The notes: a model not told the origin generated them from the sequence alone. A DNA stretch of 64,000 nt from Manganitrophus sp963718695 (GCA_963718695.1 OY970371.1:3286001-3350000); one strand, 5' to 3'. Shown: positions 8,301 through 17,106, counted from the first letter of the stretch. Translations and numbers: made by a program.

Positions 8301-10253
8301 ATCGAACTTACCGGTCACTTCCGGCTCGCCCAACGCCTTGTTTCCTTCCCAGGCCCAATCCCAGACGGTGGCATCATAGGCCATAATCTGCCCCTTCTCG
8401 TCTGCGGTATGTCCCGGCTGACCGGCTGGGGGGAGCATCATCTTTACCCAGTCTTTCACTGAAATGTCGGGAATCGGCTTGCTCCAATCCGTTTTATTGG
8501 CCGTAACATTCCATTTCTTGTCATACCAATCCATCGTCTTGCCGACGAGTTTGTCGGAAGTCACCGCTGCCTTGATACGGCCTTTCCGGTCTGGAAGCTC
8601 TTGCAGCGGCGGCATGATATCGGTGCTTGCAAAGGGGTAGTTGCCCGATTGCAGCGTGTTGTAGACTCTCCAATATCCCCACATCCCGGCCACATAGTGG
8701 TGCGCCACATGGCAGTGGAAGAGGAAATCTCCCGCCAGCTGCTGACAGAGGCCGGAGCCGCACTCGGTCTGAAGATCGAGCACTTCCGAGGGACCGATCA
8801 CCTGAACATCGACCCGGTCGGAGGTGGTACGGATCTCGGGAAATTTCACCGGACCGTTCTCAGCCGCCGTCAAAAGAAATTCACCCTTGCCGTCAGCTTT
8901 CGGCTGCCGTAGCCATCGGATCGTTCCGCCATGCGGATGATGCGAGTGGAACACTTCGCCGCCGCCGTGAACCAAGCGGAATTTGGCCGGATCCCCGAGA
9001 TAGGACCGGGGAATGGTCGTCGGGGCATCGGCAAAGGTGTAGGAGCTGTACCCAAGCGACTCGTCTTCAAAGTGGAAATACTTCTCCTGAAGCGCCAGGT
9101 TGTTGACGCCGAACGGCTCGCTGCGGTAGTTCATCGCGCGGGCCGAGGGACGGTAAGCATCGGTGTTCGGATCGCGCTGCGGAATCATCTCGCCCTGCCG
9201 GTTCAAAGGACGGAATGATTCGTCTCCGATCTCATGATAGATGAGGATAAACTCTCGGAAGTCCTTCGAAGTCGGCCGCATCTTCTTATCGCTGACGATC
9301 ATCATCTGCCAGCCGCTTTTGCTCTCTTTCCCGGTGATCGGGTCGAGATATTTCGATCCCATCGGCTCAACGACGAAGGTCCCGATCATTCCGAGACTCG
9401 CCTGTTCCCGGCCGACGTGGCTGTGGAAGGTATGCGCCCCTTCCTGTTCGTCGGGCCGGATATACCACTCGAAGGTCTGCTTTTCGCCCGGCTTCACCGT
9501 CGATTCGGCATTGGCGATGGTCGCCGCTCTTCCACTCGCCTTCACGATGGTGCTGGAGCCGTGGATGTGCATGCTGACATCTTCACCGTCCAATTTATTA
9601 GTCAACGTAAAGATGATGCAGTCGCCCTGGTTTCCACGGATATTCAACGGCTGGATCATGTCGGTCTGGAGACCGGTCGTCACGGCGCCCGGATCATAAC
9701 CCTCTTTCGAACGGGCCTCCGTATTCTTCTTTTCTTCTGCCCGGACCTTTGCTTCATCCTCGGCGAGGACGTACATATATCCGGGGTGATAGTCGAGCCA
9801 TTGATTAAGGGTGATTTCGACGTTGATCGCGGCGATATCGTACTCCTTCACCGGCGCGTTCTTCGGACAACGACCACCGCCGGTGACGCTTTCTGCCACC
9901 CCCGTCGGTCCGAGGAAGAAGCTCTGGTCCATCTGCTGCATCATCGCCATGCCGCTGAAGGGACCGCTCTCTCCGCCGTGATTGGAATGTCCCCCCGCTC
10001 CCTTAGAGATCTCTTCCATCAGCTTGTTCATTGCCGCGTCGACCCGATCTGCATGGCCGGCGCGCCCTTCGGCCTGATCTTCCCGAACGAGCTGGGCCTT
10101 AAATTTTTCTTCCCAATTGGTCGATGCCGCCTGAGAATCGGGAGCATGGGCATGGTCATGTTCCGCTCCGCCGGCAAAGACTCCCTCCCTTCCCGACAGA
10201 ACCAATAAGAGAGCGAAGAATATTGTGAAGACGTTCCGCCTTGCAGTATTCAT
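5307..10253 (-). CDS. giant exported multicopper oxidase, six cupredoxin domains (copy 1)
   Basis: 1648 aa from ATG 10253, which has AAGGAGAG upstream; an in-frame ATG at 10388 lacks a site. Signal peptide residues 1-27, then a His-rich EHDHAHA segment. Three modules each begin around a '[RSA].CP..AP.K' motif (nt about 9870, 8030, 6535), and each holds two cupredoxin folds. Module 1 has all multicopper oxidase ligands: HIHG (about residue 229), HSH (278), HSHHPH (437) and HCHVAHHYVAGM (512-523), the last carrying the type 1 Cys, His and Met. Module 2 keeps HIH (834) and HDH (968) but not HCH. Module 3 has lost them. Six-domain size and order recall ceruloplasmin and the bacterial Mn oxidase MnxG. 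The substrate is unproven; Mn(II), Fe(II), Cu(I) or organics are possible. Confidence 0.9.
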   Translation of the reverse strand: MNTARRNVFTIFFALLLVLSGREGVFAGGAEHDHAHAPDSQAASTNWEEKFKAQLVREDQAEGRAGHADRVDAAMNKLMEEISKGAGGHSNHGGESGPFSGMAMMQQMDQSFFLGPTGVAESVTGGGRCPKNAPVKEYDIAAINVEITLNQWLDYHPGYMYVLAEDEAKVRAEEKKNTEARSKEGYDPGAVTTGLQTDMIQPLNIRGNQGDCIIFTLTNKLDGEDVSMHIHGSSTIVKASGRAATIANAESTVKPGEKQTFEWYIRPDEQEGAHTFHSHVGREQASLGMIGTFVVEPMGSKYLDPITGKESKSGWQMMIVSDKKMRPTSKDFREFILIYHEIGDESFRPLNRQGEMIPQRDPNTDAYRPSARAMNYRSEPFGVNNLALQEKYFHFEDESLGYSSYTFADAPTTIPRSYLGDPAKFRLVHGGGEVFHSHHPHGGTIRWLRQPKADGKGEFLLTAAENGPVKFPEIRTTSDRVDVQVIGPSEVLDLQTECGSGLCQQLAGDFLFHCHVAHHYVAGMWGYWRVYNTLQSGNYPFASTDIMPPLQELPDRKGRIKAAVTSDKLVGKTMDWYDKKWNVTANKTDWSKPIPDISVKDWVKMMLPPAGQPGHTADEKGQIMAYDATVWDWAWEGNKALGEPEVTGKFDWPKYKSPMPGKRPPILFDAETGKLAFPHFKPHFGKRVPFARHHGPAPWLEPIHMDKENGSLPSDPGGKNVAGMETTQPARPGEQGRWSLCPENAGRKQYTIHFIETPIQLTKGLGKQKPVIDPKGLLYVLHEEEDGIRADPASDKTIPLVYRASVYDCVDVILKSEWEDNDTTNFQMSKINIHIHFIQFDNQASDGVITGMSYEQSVRPFTQMSKKKQKGLPTPMNALLTEDVKAGATSIKIKMADGATPFHAGTDLMIGMDEVTTGEVRWIKEIKGDTVTFTEPLKFAHKKNEIASVEWVRYRYWVDADSGTVFWHDHAFGATTWPHGGVGAMIVEPPGSTYHDPVTGKPIRSGPVADIRSTEPIGYGINGSFRELVVMPHDTVPYTAQVVTEGNPPGQTIQVAIDAGQTLSFQMPYDLDLAAVKMINGGTHTTGGGFNFRSESVSRRLKMNPDPTLIFSSKAHQDPSTPLLRAYLGDTIAVRLLHTLMNETHTWKVAGHAFRTERFAEHSDFRNAHHVGIAERYDLIFKAGGPQQMAGDYLHYNGRASHLSEGSWGIIRVLDKEVKDLQKLPGTGEIPQSAKALCPSDAPVKTFNVIAADRALKFNTKATDFIEVDFDRKLQVANPSGKIFMLEGEKRKVADGDFQPMPLVLRVNSGDCIKVTLKNEMKGSKASFSSDMLSFDPKDSQGVNVGNNPGDQTVAPGKSKTYTFYAHPQYGEFASLVWDWGNFINNVRDGLFGAIVVGPKGAKFRDPLTGDDVSMKNAWAADVILDRTSPDSMGRSDYRDVALFFQDEDNIIGTSFMPYIQQIGGLTGVNYRSEPWMYREEQGCEAGNMFTPCVAADAGGLATPIIMAHAGDPVRIHVFGAFSEQNQIFSIEGHEWPFKPNMVGADMLSSLQFGGGEYLDVFLKEGAGGPFALPGDYVWQNHRMPYAAAGQWGYLRALPRGDRKILPLNGASGPGGKTADAEGPTEEAPETVSELKDKAPGPVSMLHK

Positions 10254-10410
10254 GGTGTCTCTCCTTCTACCTTTGTTATTTTTGTAAACCGGACCGGTCG
10301 TAAGAAATGGATTGTTCTGAAAAGATTTTGTCTTTCGATGTGTGGCAATCATCAATTTAGATTTGAATGTCGTGGATGGTAGTGACAATAATCGGCCAAA
10401 ATGTGTCGTG

Positions 10411-10440
10411 AATCTAGCACCGCGGGCTATGACGTGTCAA
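10411..10440 (-). promoter_or_regulatory. possible sigma-70 promoter for oxidase copy 1
   Basis: Minus strand TTGACA (10440-10435), an 18-bp spacer and TAGATT (10416-10411). The -35 is perfect and the -10 is 4 of 6. It would give a leader of roughly 150 nt before ATG 10253. Confidence 0.4.
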
Positions 10441-10470
10441 GTATTTTTTACGTGTGTCTAGTTTTTTTAC
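10434..10470. repeat. two direct repeats with 20-bp period upstream of oxidase copy 1
   Basis: Plus strand GTGTCAAGTATTTTTTAC (10434-10451) and GTGTCTAGTTTTTTTAC (10454-10470). The copies sit two helical turns apart and overlap the -35 of the putative promoter, which fits a regulator binding site. The second copy contains TGTGTCTA, also found in the inverted repeat at 17268. Confidence 0.45.
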
Positions 10471-10719
10471 ACTTTTATTTAACCGAAAATGATCTTCTTG
10501 GGAGATGTTATTAAAGGAATTAACTGATTCGGATTACCTGGACTGTCGTCGGAGGGCGCGGAAAGAGATTAGGTTGAGCGAATGGCTCTCTAAGCGGGAC
10601 GATGCCTGATCGCCCCCTCGCGCTGCCCTCCTCAAAGAGAGGAGTCAGTTTCTATCAAAAGAGAAGATCGACCGCACCGACCGACGTTCGGATTGAAAAA
10701 GGAGAATGGTTTAAACGAA

Positions 10720-11945
10720 TTAAAAACGGAATTTCCGAGGCACGCTCAAATGGAACTGCTGCGGCTCCACGCTCAGCTGGAACTGCGCCGTCTCCGGGGT
10801 GAGCGCATAGAGGTCCCCTTCGTGGGAACCGACATAGATCGTTCCATCTTTTGCGATGGTCGGGATCGAAGAGGCGGCATGTCCGGGCCGGAACTGCCAG
10901 ATCCGTTTTCCCTCCGGGCTGAATCCATAGAGGAACCCATCGTTCGATCCGATAAAGATCTTTCCATCGGGCGCGATCCGGGGGGTCGAATTGATAATGC
11001 TTTTCACTGGATCTTGCCATTTCAGCTTTCCAGTCGACTCAAGGGCATAAAGGGGACCATCGGACGATCCAACGTAAATGACTCCGTCCGGACCGACCGT
11101 GGGGGCCGCCGTAATCGGCTGCGCCATCCGATATCGCCATAATTCCTTGCCCTCTTTGGAGATGTGATAAAAGGAACCGTCGGCGGATCCGACATAAATC
11201 GACCCATCGCGTCCCAGGATCGGTGAAGCAATCCGGCTCTCTGATTGGAAGCGCCATTTTAACCGTCCATCCGGCTGGAAGGCATAGAGGCCTCCCCGCT
11301 CCGAACCGACATAGATAACGCCATCGTCCCCCACGGCCGGATCGGTCTGAACGAAACCTCCGATCTCATATCGCCACTTTAATTGTCCGCGAGGATCGAC
11401 CGCGTAAAAATGGCCGTCGTCCGATCCGAAGTAGACGGTTCCGTCCCCCCCAGCGTCGGGGAAGATTGGACTTCCCTTGCCGTTTTGTAACGCCACTTCA
11501 ACTCGCCTTTGGAGGTCACCGCATAGAGGTGGTAATCGGTTGATCCGACATAAATGGTCCCATCCGCAGCGATGGCGGGGGTCGATCTAATAAAATGAAC
11601 ATGTTTCAGCGGACCGATCTTTCGCTTCCAAAGCAATTTTCCTCGAAAGTCGATTGCGTAGAGATAGGTGTCTGCCGAGCTGATGTAAATCGAATCGTCC
11701 GAGCCGATCGCCGGGCGGGAGTAGATCGTGTTTCCGGTGGTATAGGTCCATTTGACGGGACTGGCTTTGGCGGCATACCCGAAGCCGATACTGCCGGGAA
11801 GTGATAAAAAAAGAGCAGATAACCCCATTCCGAGAACCAGACCGACGAAGCGGAGTGTCGCAATCATTGACTTGCGTTTTCCCAGTCGGGAACGAAACCA
11901 ACTGTTTTCTCCGCTTCTCTGAAAAAAACGCTCTCTGCTCACCAT
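10720..11945 (-). pseudogene. exported eight-bladed PQQ-like beta-propeller protein, frameshifted
   Basis: Two overlapping frames (11945 to 11379 and 11496 to 10720) together encode eight repeats of 'W-x-[YF]...P-x-[IV]-x-x-D-G-x-[IV]-Y-[VI]-G-S-x-D-x-x-[LF]-Y-A', the PQQ/quinoprotein-like blade. About two and a half blades lie before the break and the rest after it. The break is at a run of seven G (minus strand; 11445-11451). Adding one G restores LGGDGTVYFGSD, so one base is missing, or a -1 slip is used, or the assembly is wrong. The start ATG 11945 has GGGGAGA upstream, and a signal peptide follows at about residues 27-57. It sits between the two oxidases. I see no proof that it binds PQQ; it could be a structural or docking propeller. 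Confidence 0.8.
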
Positions 11946-12040
11946 GAATCATCTCCCCAGAATACTGAATAAAAGATCACACCGGTTTTAAATCTTATCA
12001 CTTTCTCAAAAGAAGGGAATCAAGAAAAGCATTCCGGGTG

Positions 12041-12078
12041 CAAAAACAAGTAGAGGGACTCGAAAGTCCCTCTACCTG
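12041..12078 (-). terminator. rho-independent terminator of oxidase copy 2
   Basis: Perfect 11-bp stem (12050-12060 with 12065-12075). In the minus-strand RNA the tetraloop is UUCG, followed by TTGTTTTTG. It lies about 30 nt after the oxidase stop, so the propeller gene downstream probably has its own promoter. Confidence 0.85.
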
Positions 12079-12103
12079 TCTTGCATTTTATTTCAGAGAA
12101 TGC

Positions 12104-15100
12104 TTACTCAGCCTTCCCCTCTACGGAGATCGGTCGAGCGCTTCCCTCCTGTCCCGCGAATCGGAAGCCGGGATCGGTCGGCGACAAGGCGAGAATCTTC
12201 TTGTCTCCTTTCGGAAGCACCTTGAGGAAGCCCCATTGTCCCGCATCGATATAGGCCGCCCGGTGATTCATATAGACGTAATCACCCGCCAACTGATGCG
12301 GTCCGCCGGCGCCCCCTCTGAGGTCGACACGGAGGTAGGAGCTTCCGCCGAATTCAAAGGAACTGTGCAAATGCGCCCCTCTGAACTGATCGGCGGGCCA
12401 CTCGTGACCATCCAGCGCAAAGACCCCGACCTGCTCGCTGAATCCGCCAAAGACATGGATGAGAACCGGATCCCCGGCATGGGCCTGCAGAACCGGCGTG
12501 ATCGGACCGGTCTTGCTGGCAGACACACACACGAAGATCATCCCGACCTCGCAGGCTCCATTGTCGATATACCAGTCTTTCGGCTCCGCCCGGTAGTTCA
12601 CCCCGGTGAGGCCGGCGACCTTCTGAGCATACGGCATGAAGCTGGTTCCCATAAGCTGATCTTCATCCTGGAACATCAGCGAGAATTCCCGGTAGTTTTT
12701 CTTGTTCTCATTGCCCGGAACGCTCCGGTCAACGATCACGTCCGCCTGCCAGGCATTCTTCAGGGTGATATCCTCTCCGGTCGCAGGATCGCGATACTTC
12801 GACCCTCTCGGCCCGATGATAATGGCGCCGTAGAGACCGTTCCGAGGATTGTCGACGACGTTCCCCCAGTCCTGAATCATGGCTCCATTTTCACCATATT
12901 CCGGATGGGCATAATATGTGTACGTTCGGCTCTGGCCGGGGGCCACCGTTTGATCGCCGGGGTTGTTACCAACGTTCGCCCCGGTGGAATCTTTCGGATC
13001 AAAAGCGAGCATATCGATATGCATCCCCGCCCGCTCTTTGGCCATCCGGTTGGTGAGCTTGATCTTGATGCAATCCCCGACGTTGACCCGCAGTGTCAGC
13101 GGCATCGGCTTGAGGTTGCCACTTTTTACCTTGGTCACCTCATCATCGAGGACATAGGCCTTTCCTTGTTCGTTGGCCGTATTCACCCTCCGGCCCAGGT
13201 CGACCTCCATGATCTCCGGCATGCCGGGATTAAAACGCATGGCATAATCGATCGCTGAGACGCTGAAGTTCTTGACCGGTGCATCCGCAGGGCAGAGCTC
13301 CTTTGCCGGAGCGGGAATCTCTTCCCGAGAAGGCAAGGGTTGGAGGCTCTTATCCGGTTTATCCAACACCCGGATCAATCCCCACGATCCACCGGAGAAG
13401 TGAGAGGCCCGTCCGGAGTAGTAGAGGTAGTCCCCCGCCATCCGTTGCGGTCCGCCGGCGGCCGGAATCACCATATCGAGCCGCTCTGCGATGGCAATGT
13501 GGAAGGTATTGCGCGGCAGCGAACCGGAGTTGAAGCGCTCCATCGGAAAATAATGGCCGCTGACGTGCCACGTGTGGGCTTCATTCGCCGCTCCCTGAAT
13601 GATGCGGAAGACGATCGGATCCCCGAGATAGGCTTTCATCATCGGGGTTGCTGGATCGCCATGCACTTTGCTGGAGAAGAGCTGAGAAGGATCGGGGTTG
13701 TTGGCCAGCCGCACCGAAAGCGGCTCCACCCGCAACCCAAACCCTCCGCCGGTGGTGGCCTCTCCTCCGTTGAGGAAGGTCATCGCCGACTTGTTCAGCC
13801 GTTCCGGATACTTCGCAGACGGCGTTCCATCCACGGAAGGACGTCCCGCCATCGGGTTATCGGCCGTGATCAACTCAGCCGCTCTCGGGTTGGAATCCAT
13901 GATCTGCATGACCACTTCCCGGAAGCTGCCCGAGACCTGATGAGAAACAGGGTCGGTCGTACGGATGTCCGCCACAATCCCGCTCCGGATCTCTTTTCCG
14001 GTCACCGGATCATGATAGGTCGATCCGGCCGGCTCAACGATCGTCGAACCGAAGAGCCCATGGCCCCAGCCATCAAGACCGAAGACATGGTCGTGCCAGA
14101 AGACCAGGCCGAGGTCGACGTCCGGATACCACCGATAACGAACGAACTCAGGGCTGGCGATCGATCCCTTCTTATGATTCCCCTTAAGAGGCTCGGTCAG
14201 GACCACCGTGGTTCCCTTGATCTCTTTGATCTTGACCGCTTCGAACTCGCCGACGCCGTCGAGGGAGAGTCCGATGGTGATCCCCGGGTGGAACATCGGG
14301 GTATCGAACTTGATCTCATGCACGTCGACTTTGCGGACAGCGGAAGCGATCTCAATCGAAGTATCCCCTGCTTTCGCCTCTTTGGTCAACGTGGTGTTTT
14401 GAGGAACCGGTAGTCCGTAATGCGGCTTCGACTTGTCCTCCGGCTTCAAGATGGTGAAAGGCCGGACCGACTGCTCATAGTTAAAGCCGATGATCACCCC
14501 GTCCGACGCGGTGATGTCGAACTGGAAGAAATGAGGATGGATGTTCGTCTTGTTGGAATGAACGGTTCGGTCGTCATCCTGCATCTTGCTCTTATAAATG
14601 ACGTCGACACAATCATACACATTGGCACGAATCGCCAACGGCACTTTTTTATCGTCGTTCTTACGAACTTCCGCTTCTTCCTCTTCCAAAACGAAGAGCA
14701 ACCCATCCGGATCAACAATCGCCGGCGTTTTCTTCGTCGCCGCCTTCAGTGTGATCGGAAGAGTAATCCCGTTGATCGTGTAGAATTTCCGGGGTGCTCT
14801 TCCGGGACAGAGGCTCCACGGCCCCTGCTCTCCAGGAGTCGCCGGCTCTGTTTCTCTCGCCATCCGTCGGATCGGCTCAAAGAACGGCGCCGGGTTGTGC
14901 TCGGGCGAGAAAGGAACCCGTTTCCCCATGTGCGGCCTTAAATAAGGGATCGAGAGTTTCCCGGTGGCCGGATCGAACCGAAGTGCGAACCGCTTTCCCG
15001 GCGTGGGACTCTTATAGTTGACCCACACCTGCTTCGTCTCCGGTTCCGACATGGCGGTATTTCCATCCCAAACCCAATCGAGCACTGTCGCATCCATCGA

Positions 15101-16918
15101 AACGACCTGCTTGTGCTCGTCGTCGGTTCCGCCCGGTTTTCCCTGGGCCGGAAGCATCATGTCGACCCACTCTTTGATCGACACTTCAGGTGGATTCGCC
15201 TTCCAGTTGCTCTTGTCGGCAGTGATCTTGAACTTCTGTCCACCGAACCAATCGACCGACTTGCCGATGAGTTTGGAGGAATCGACCGCCGGTTTCATCT
15301 TTCCCTTCCGATCGGGAAGCTCGGCCAGCGGCGGCATGATGTCATCCTGAGAGCCGGCCACCTGAAGGGTATTGTAAACTCTCCAGAAACCCCACATCCC
15401 GGTGACATAGTGCTGCGGAATGTGGCAGTGGAAGGTGTAATCGCCCGCGCCGTAGGCGCAGCCGCCGGCGCCGCATTCGATCACCTGATCATACGATTCG
15501 GCGGCGCCGATCGCCTGAACGTCCAAACGCTCGGAGCTGGTTCGGACCGGCGGGAACTTCACCGGGCCGGTCCCGCCGGCGGTCGCCGCAAAATTAAACT
15601 CCGCCGCGGTGACGGCGCCGGGTGAGCGCGGCCAGCGGTCGCTGCCGCCGTGGAGATGGTGAGAGTGAATGACTTCCGATCCCCCCATCATCCGATATTT
15701 GGTCGGATCGCCCAGATAAGAACGAGGAACCGTGGTGGCAGGATCGCCAAAAGTGTAGGAGCCGTACCCCATTGATTCGTCGTGAACATGGTGCTCCTTG
15801 TCCTGCATGGCCAGCCGCGTTCCGTGCGGCTCGCTTCGAAGATTCAATCCCCGGCCGCCGGGCCGATAGGTGTCGGTGAAGGAATCGCGTTGCGCCAGCA
15901 TCTCGCCGTTGCGGTCCAAGATCCGGAAGACCTCGTCGCCGATCTCATGATAGAAGATGGCGAACTCCCGGAAGTCGGGTCCGTTCGGATCTTCGATCAT
16001 CGCCATCCAGCCGCTCTTCATCTCCTTGCCGGTCCAGGGATTCAGATAACGAGAACCCCGCGGTTCGACCACAAGGGAACCGAACATGCCGAGCGACCAT
16101 TGATCACGGACGGCATGGCTGTGGAAATGATGCGCTGAGTCGGGCTGATCGCCGGGGATATACCATTCAAAATCTTGCGTCTTGCCCGGCGCGACCATCG
16201 AATCCTTGTTCGACATGGTGGCCGCCTGACCAGTTGTTTTCACGATCATGCTGGAGCCGTGGATGTGGAGGCTGACCGGCTCGTCGTTTTCGGTCTGGTT
16301 CCGGAGGGTAATCCGGACGCAGTCACCGGCGTTGGCGCGGATGACCAGCGGTTGAATCAGATCGCCCTGAAGCCCAACGGAAACGGCCGCAGCAGGAAAC
16401 GGATCTTTGCTCTCGCGGGCCGCTTTGTTTTTGGCCTCTTCCGCGCGGACCTTTTCGAGATCTTCGGTCAGAACATAGAGGTAGCCAGGATAGTAATCCA
16501 TAAAGCGGCTGATCGTGATCTCCGCATTGATGGCGGAGATATCGAAGCTCTTCACCGGAATATTGCTCGGGCAGCGCCCCCCCTGAGTGACCGCTTCTTC
16601 ATTCGCGATCTGGAGAGGAATCCCCTGCGACATGGTGTGGGCCTGCGAGGCGTTCGTGAATCCGCCGAGATTTCCACCGGCGCGGGTGATTTCTTGATCG
16701 AGCTTCTCGGTCAATTTGTTCAACATCTGCGCGCCGGCATCCTGCCGAATGGCGCCGGCCGGAACGGGGCTTCCCTGGCCCCGCTCAGGCATTCTCATTT
16801 CCTGCATATCATGATCATGTTCATGTGTCCCCTCGGCGTTTAATACGCCGCTCTGGAACAAAAACAACGCCAAAAATGAAAAAACTCCCCCCCAGAAGCT
16901 AGCTCCTGACTTCTTCAT
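12104..16918 (-). CDS. giant exported multicopper oxidase, six cupredoxin domains (copy 2)
   Basis: 1604 aa from ATG 16918, chosen because GAGGAG precedes it by 6 nt; ATG 16936 would add six residues. Signal peptide residues 1-28, then HEHDHDMQEM. Three modules start near nt 16575 (RCPSNIPVK), 14815 (SLCPGRAPRK) and 13300 (ELCPADAPVK). Module 1 is complete: HIHG (about residue 218), HSH (264), HSHHLH (420) and HCHIPQHYVTGM (about 497-508). Module 2 keeps HPH (795) and HDH (941) only. Module 3 has no cluster ligands. It is clearly paralogous over its full length to the 5307 gene but well diverged. Preceded by a sigma-54 promoter and a convincing upstream activator site, with the activator gene next door. 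Predicted extracytoplasmic O2-reducing oxidase; substrate unknown. Confidence 0.9.
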   Translation of the reverse strand: MKKSGASFWGGVFSFLALFLFQSGVLNAEGTHEHDHDMQEMRMPERGQGSPVPAGAIRQDAGAQMLNKLTEKLDQEITRAGGNLGGFTNASQAHTMSQGIPLQIANEEAVTQGGRCPSNIPVKSFDISAINAEITISRFMDYYPGYLYVLTEDLEKVRAEEAKNKAARESKDPFPAAAVSVGLQGDLIQPLVIRANAGDCVRITLRNQTENDEPVSLHIHGSSMIVKTTGQAATMSNKDSMVAPGKTQDFEWYIPGDQPDSAHHFHSHAVRDQWSLGMFGSLVVEPRGSRYLNPWTGKEMKSGWMAMIEDPNGPDFREFAIFYHEIGDEVFRILDRNGEMLAQRDSFTDTYRPGGRGLNLRSEPHGTRLAMQDKEHHVHDESMGYGSYTFGDPATTVPRSYLGDPTKYRMMGGSEVIHSHHLHGGSDRWPRSPGAVTAAEFNFAATAGGTGPVKFPPVRTSSERLDVQAIGAAESYDQVIECGAGGCAYGAGDYTFHCHIPQHYVTGMWGFWRVYNTLQVAGSQDDIMPPLAELPDRKGKMKPAVDSSKLIGKSVDWFGGQKFKITADKSNWKANPPEVSIKEWVDMMLPAQGKPGGTDDEHKQVVSMDATVLDWVWDGNTAMSEPETKQVWVNYKSPTPGKRFALRFDPATGKLSIPYLRPHMGKRVPFSPEHNPAPFFEPIRRMARETEPATPGEQGPWSLCPGRAPRKFYTINGITLPITLKAATKKTPAIVDPDGLLFVLEEEEAEVRKNDDKKVPLAIRANVYDCVDVIYKSKMQDDDRTVHSNKTNIHPHFFQFDITASDGVIIGFNYEQSVRPFTILKPEDKSKPHYGLPVPQNTTLTKEAKAGDTSIEIASAVRKVDVHEIKFDTPMFHPGITIGLSLDGVGEFEAVKIKEIKGTTVVLTEPLKGNHKKGSIASPEFVRYRWYPDVDLGLVFWHDHVFGLDGWGHGLFGSTIVEPAGSTYHDPVTGKEIRSGIVADIRTTDPVSHQVSGSFREVVMQIMDSNPRAAELITADNPMAGRPSVDGTPSAKYPERLNKSAMTFLNGGEATTGGGFGLRVEPLSVRLANNPDPSQLFSSKVHGDPATPMMKAYLGDPIVFRIIQGAANEAHTWHVSGHYFPMERFNSGSLPRNTFHIAIAERLDMVIPAAGGPQRMAGDYLYYSGRASHFSGGSWGLIRVLDKPDKSLQPLPSREEIPAPAKELCPADAPVKNFSVSAIDYAMRFNPGMPEIMEVDLGRRVNTANEQGKAYVLDDEVTKVKSGNLKPMPLTLRVNVGDCIKIKLTNRMAKERAGMHIDMLAFDPKDSTGANVGNNPGDQTVAPGQSRTYTYYAHPEYGENGAMIQDWGNVVDNPRNGLYGAIIIGPRGSKYRDPATGEDITLKNAWQADVIVDRSVPGNENKKNYREFSLMFQDEDQLMGTSFMPYAQKVAGLTGVNYRAEPKDWYIDNGACEVGMIFVCVSASKTGPITPVLQAHAGDPVLIHVFGGFSEQVGVFALDGHEWPADQFRGAHLHSSFEFGGSSYLRVDLRGGAGGPHQLAGDYVYMNHRAAYIDAGQWGFLKVLPKGDKKILALSPTDPGFRFAGQEGSARPISVEGKAE

Positions 16919-17106
16919 TACGCTTCTCCTCATCATTCTCTTGTCTAATGTTCTTCCTGGAAATTATGGTGCGGATAACGCTAACAGCTTTATGACGGTG
17001 GTTCTTATTTCTTGGCGATTGAACGCTAAGCCATACTCCCTCGTCCGGAATACGGCCTGAATGCGTCTCAACCCTTGGCTCTAATTAAATTTACTGATGC
17101 TTCACT

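Larger units (their letters stand above)
10254..10719. other. intergenic region carrying the control sequences of oxidase copy 1
   Basis: No gene is supported in these 466 nt. Nearest the oxidase is its ribosome site and a leader of about 150 nt. Next come a sigma-70-like promoter (10411-10440) and a pair of 20-bp-spaced direct repeats (10434-10470). The rest, towards the propeller gene, shows no clear terminator or motif. No -24/-12 element was found here, unlike upstream of oxidase copy 2. Confidence 0.6.

Noticed and set aside
10253..10388. ATG 10388 as the start of oxidase copy 1
   Set aside because: It adds 45 basic residues before the signal peptide and has no ribosome site, while ATG 10253 has AAGGAGAG at good spacing.
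10254..10430. Sigma-54 promoter before oxidase copy 1
   Set aside because: I checked for GG-N10-GC in the correct orientation and found none.
12038..14413. Long plus-strand open frames (406 and 357 codons) opposite oxidase copy 2
   Set aside because: They lie antisense to a clearly real gene with intact copper motifs, have no domain features and are Arg/Gly/Asp-rich, as expected for the complementary strand of GC-rich coding DNA.
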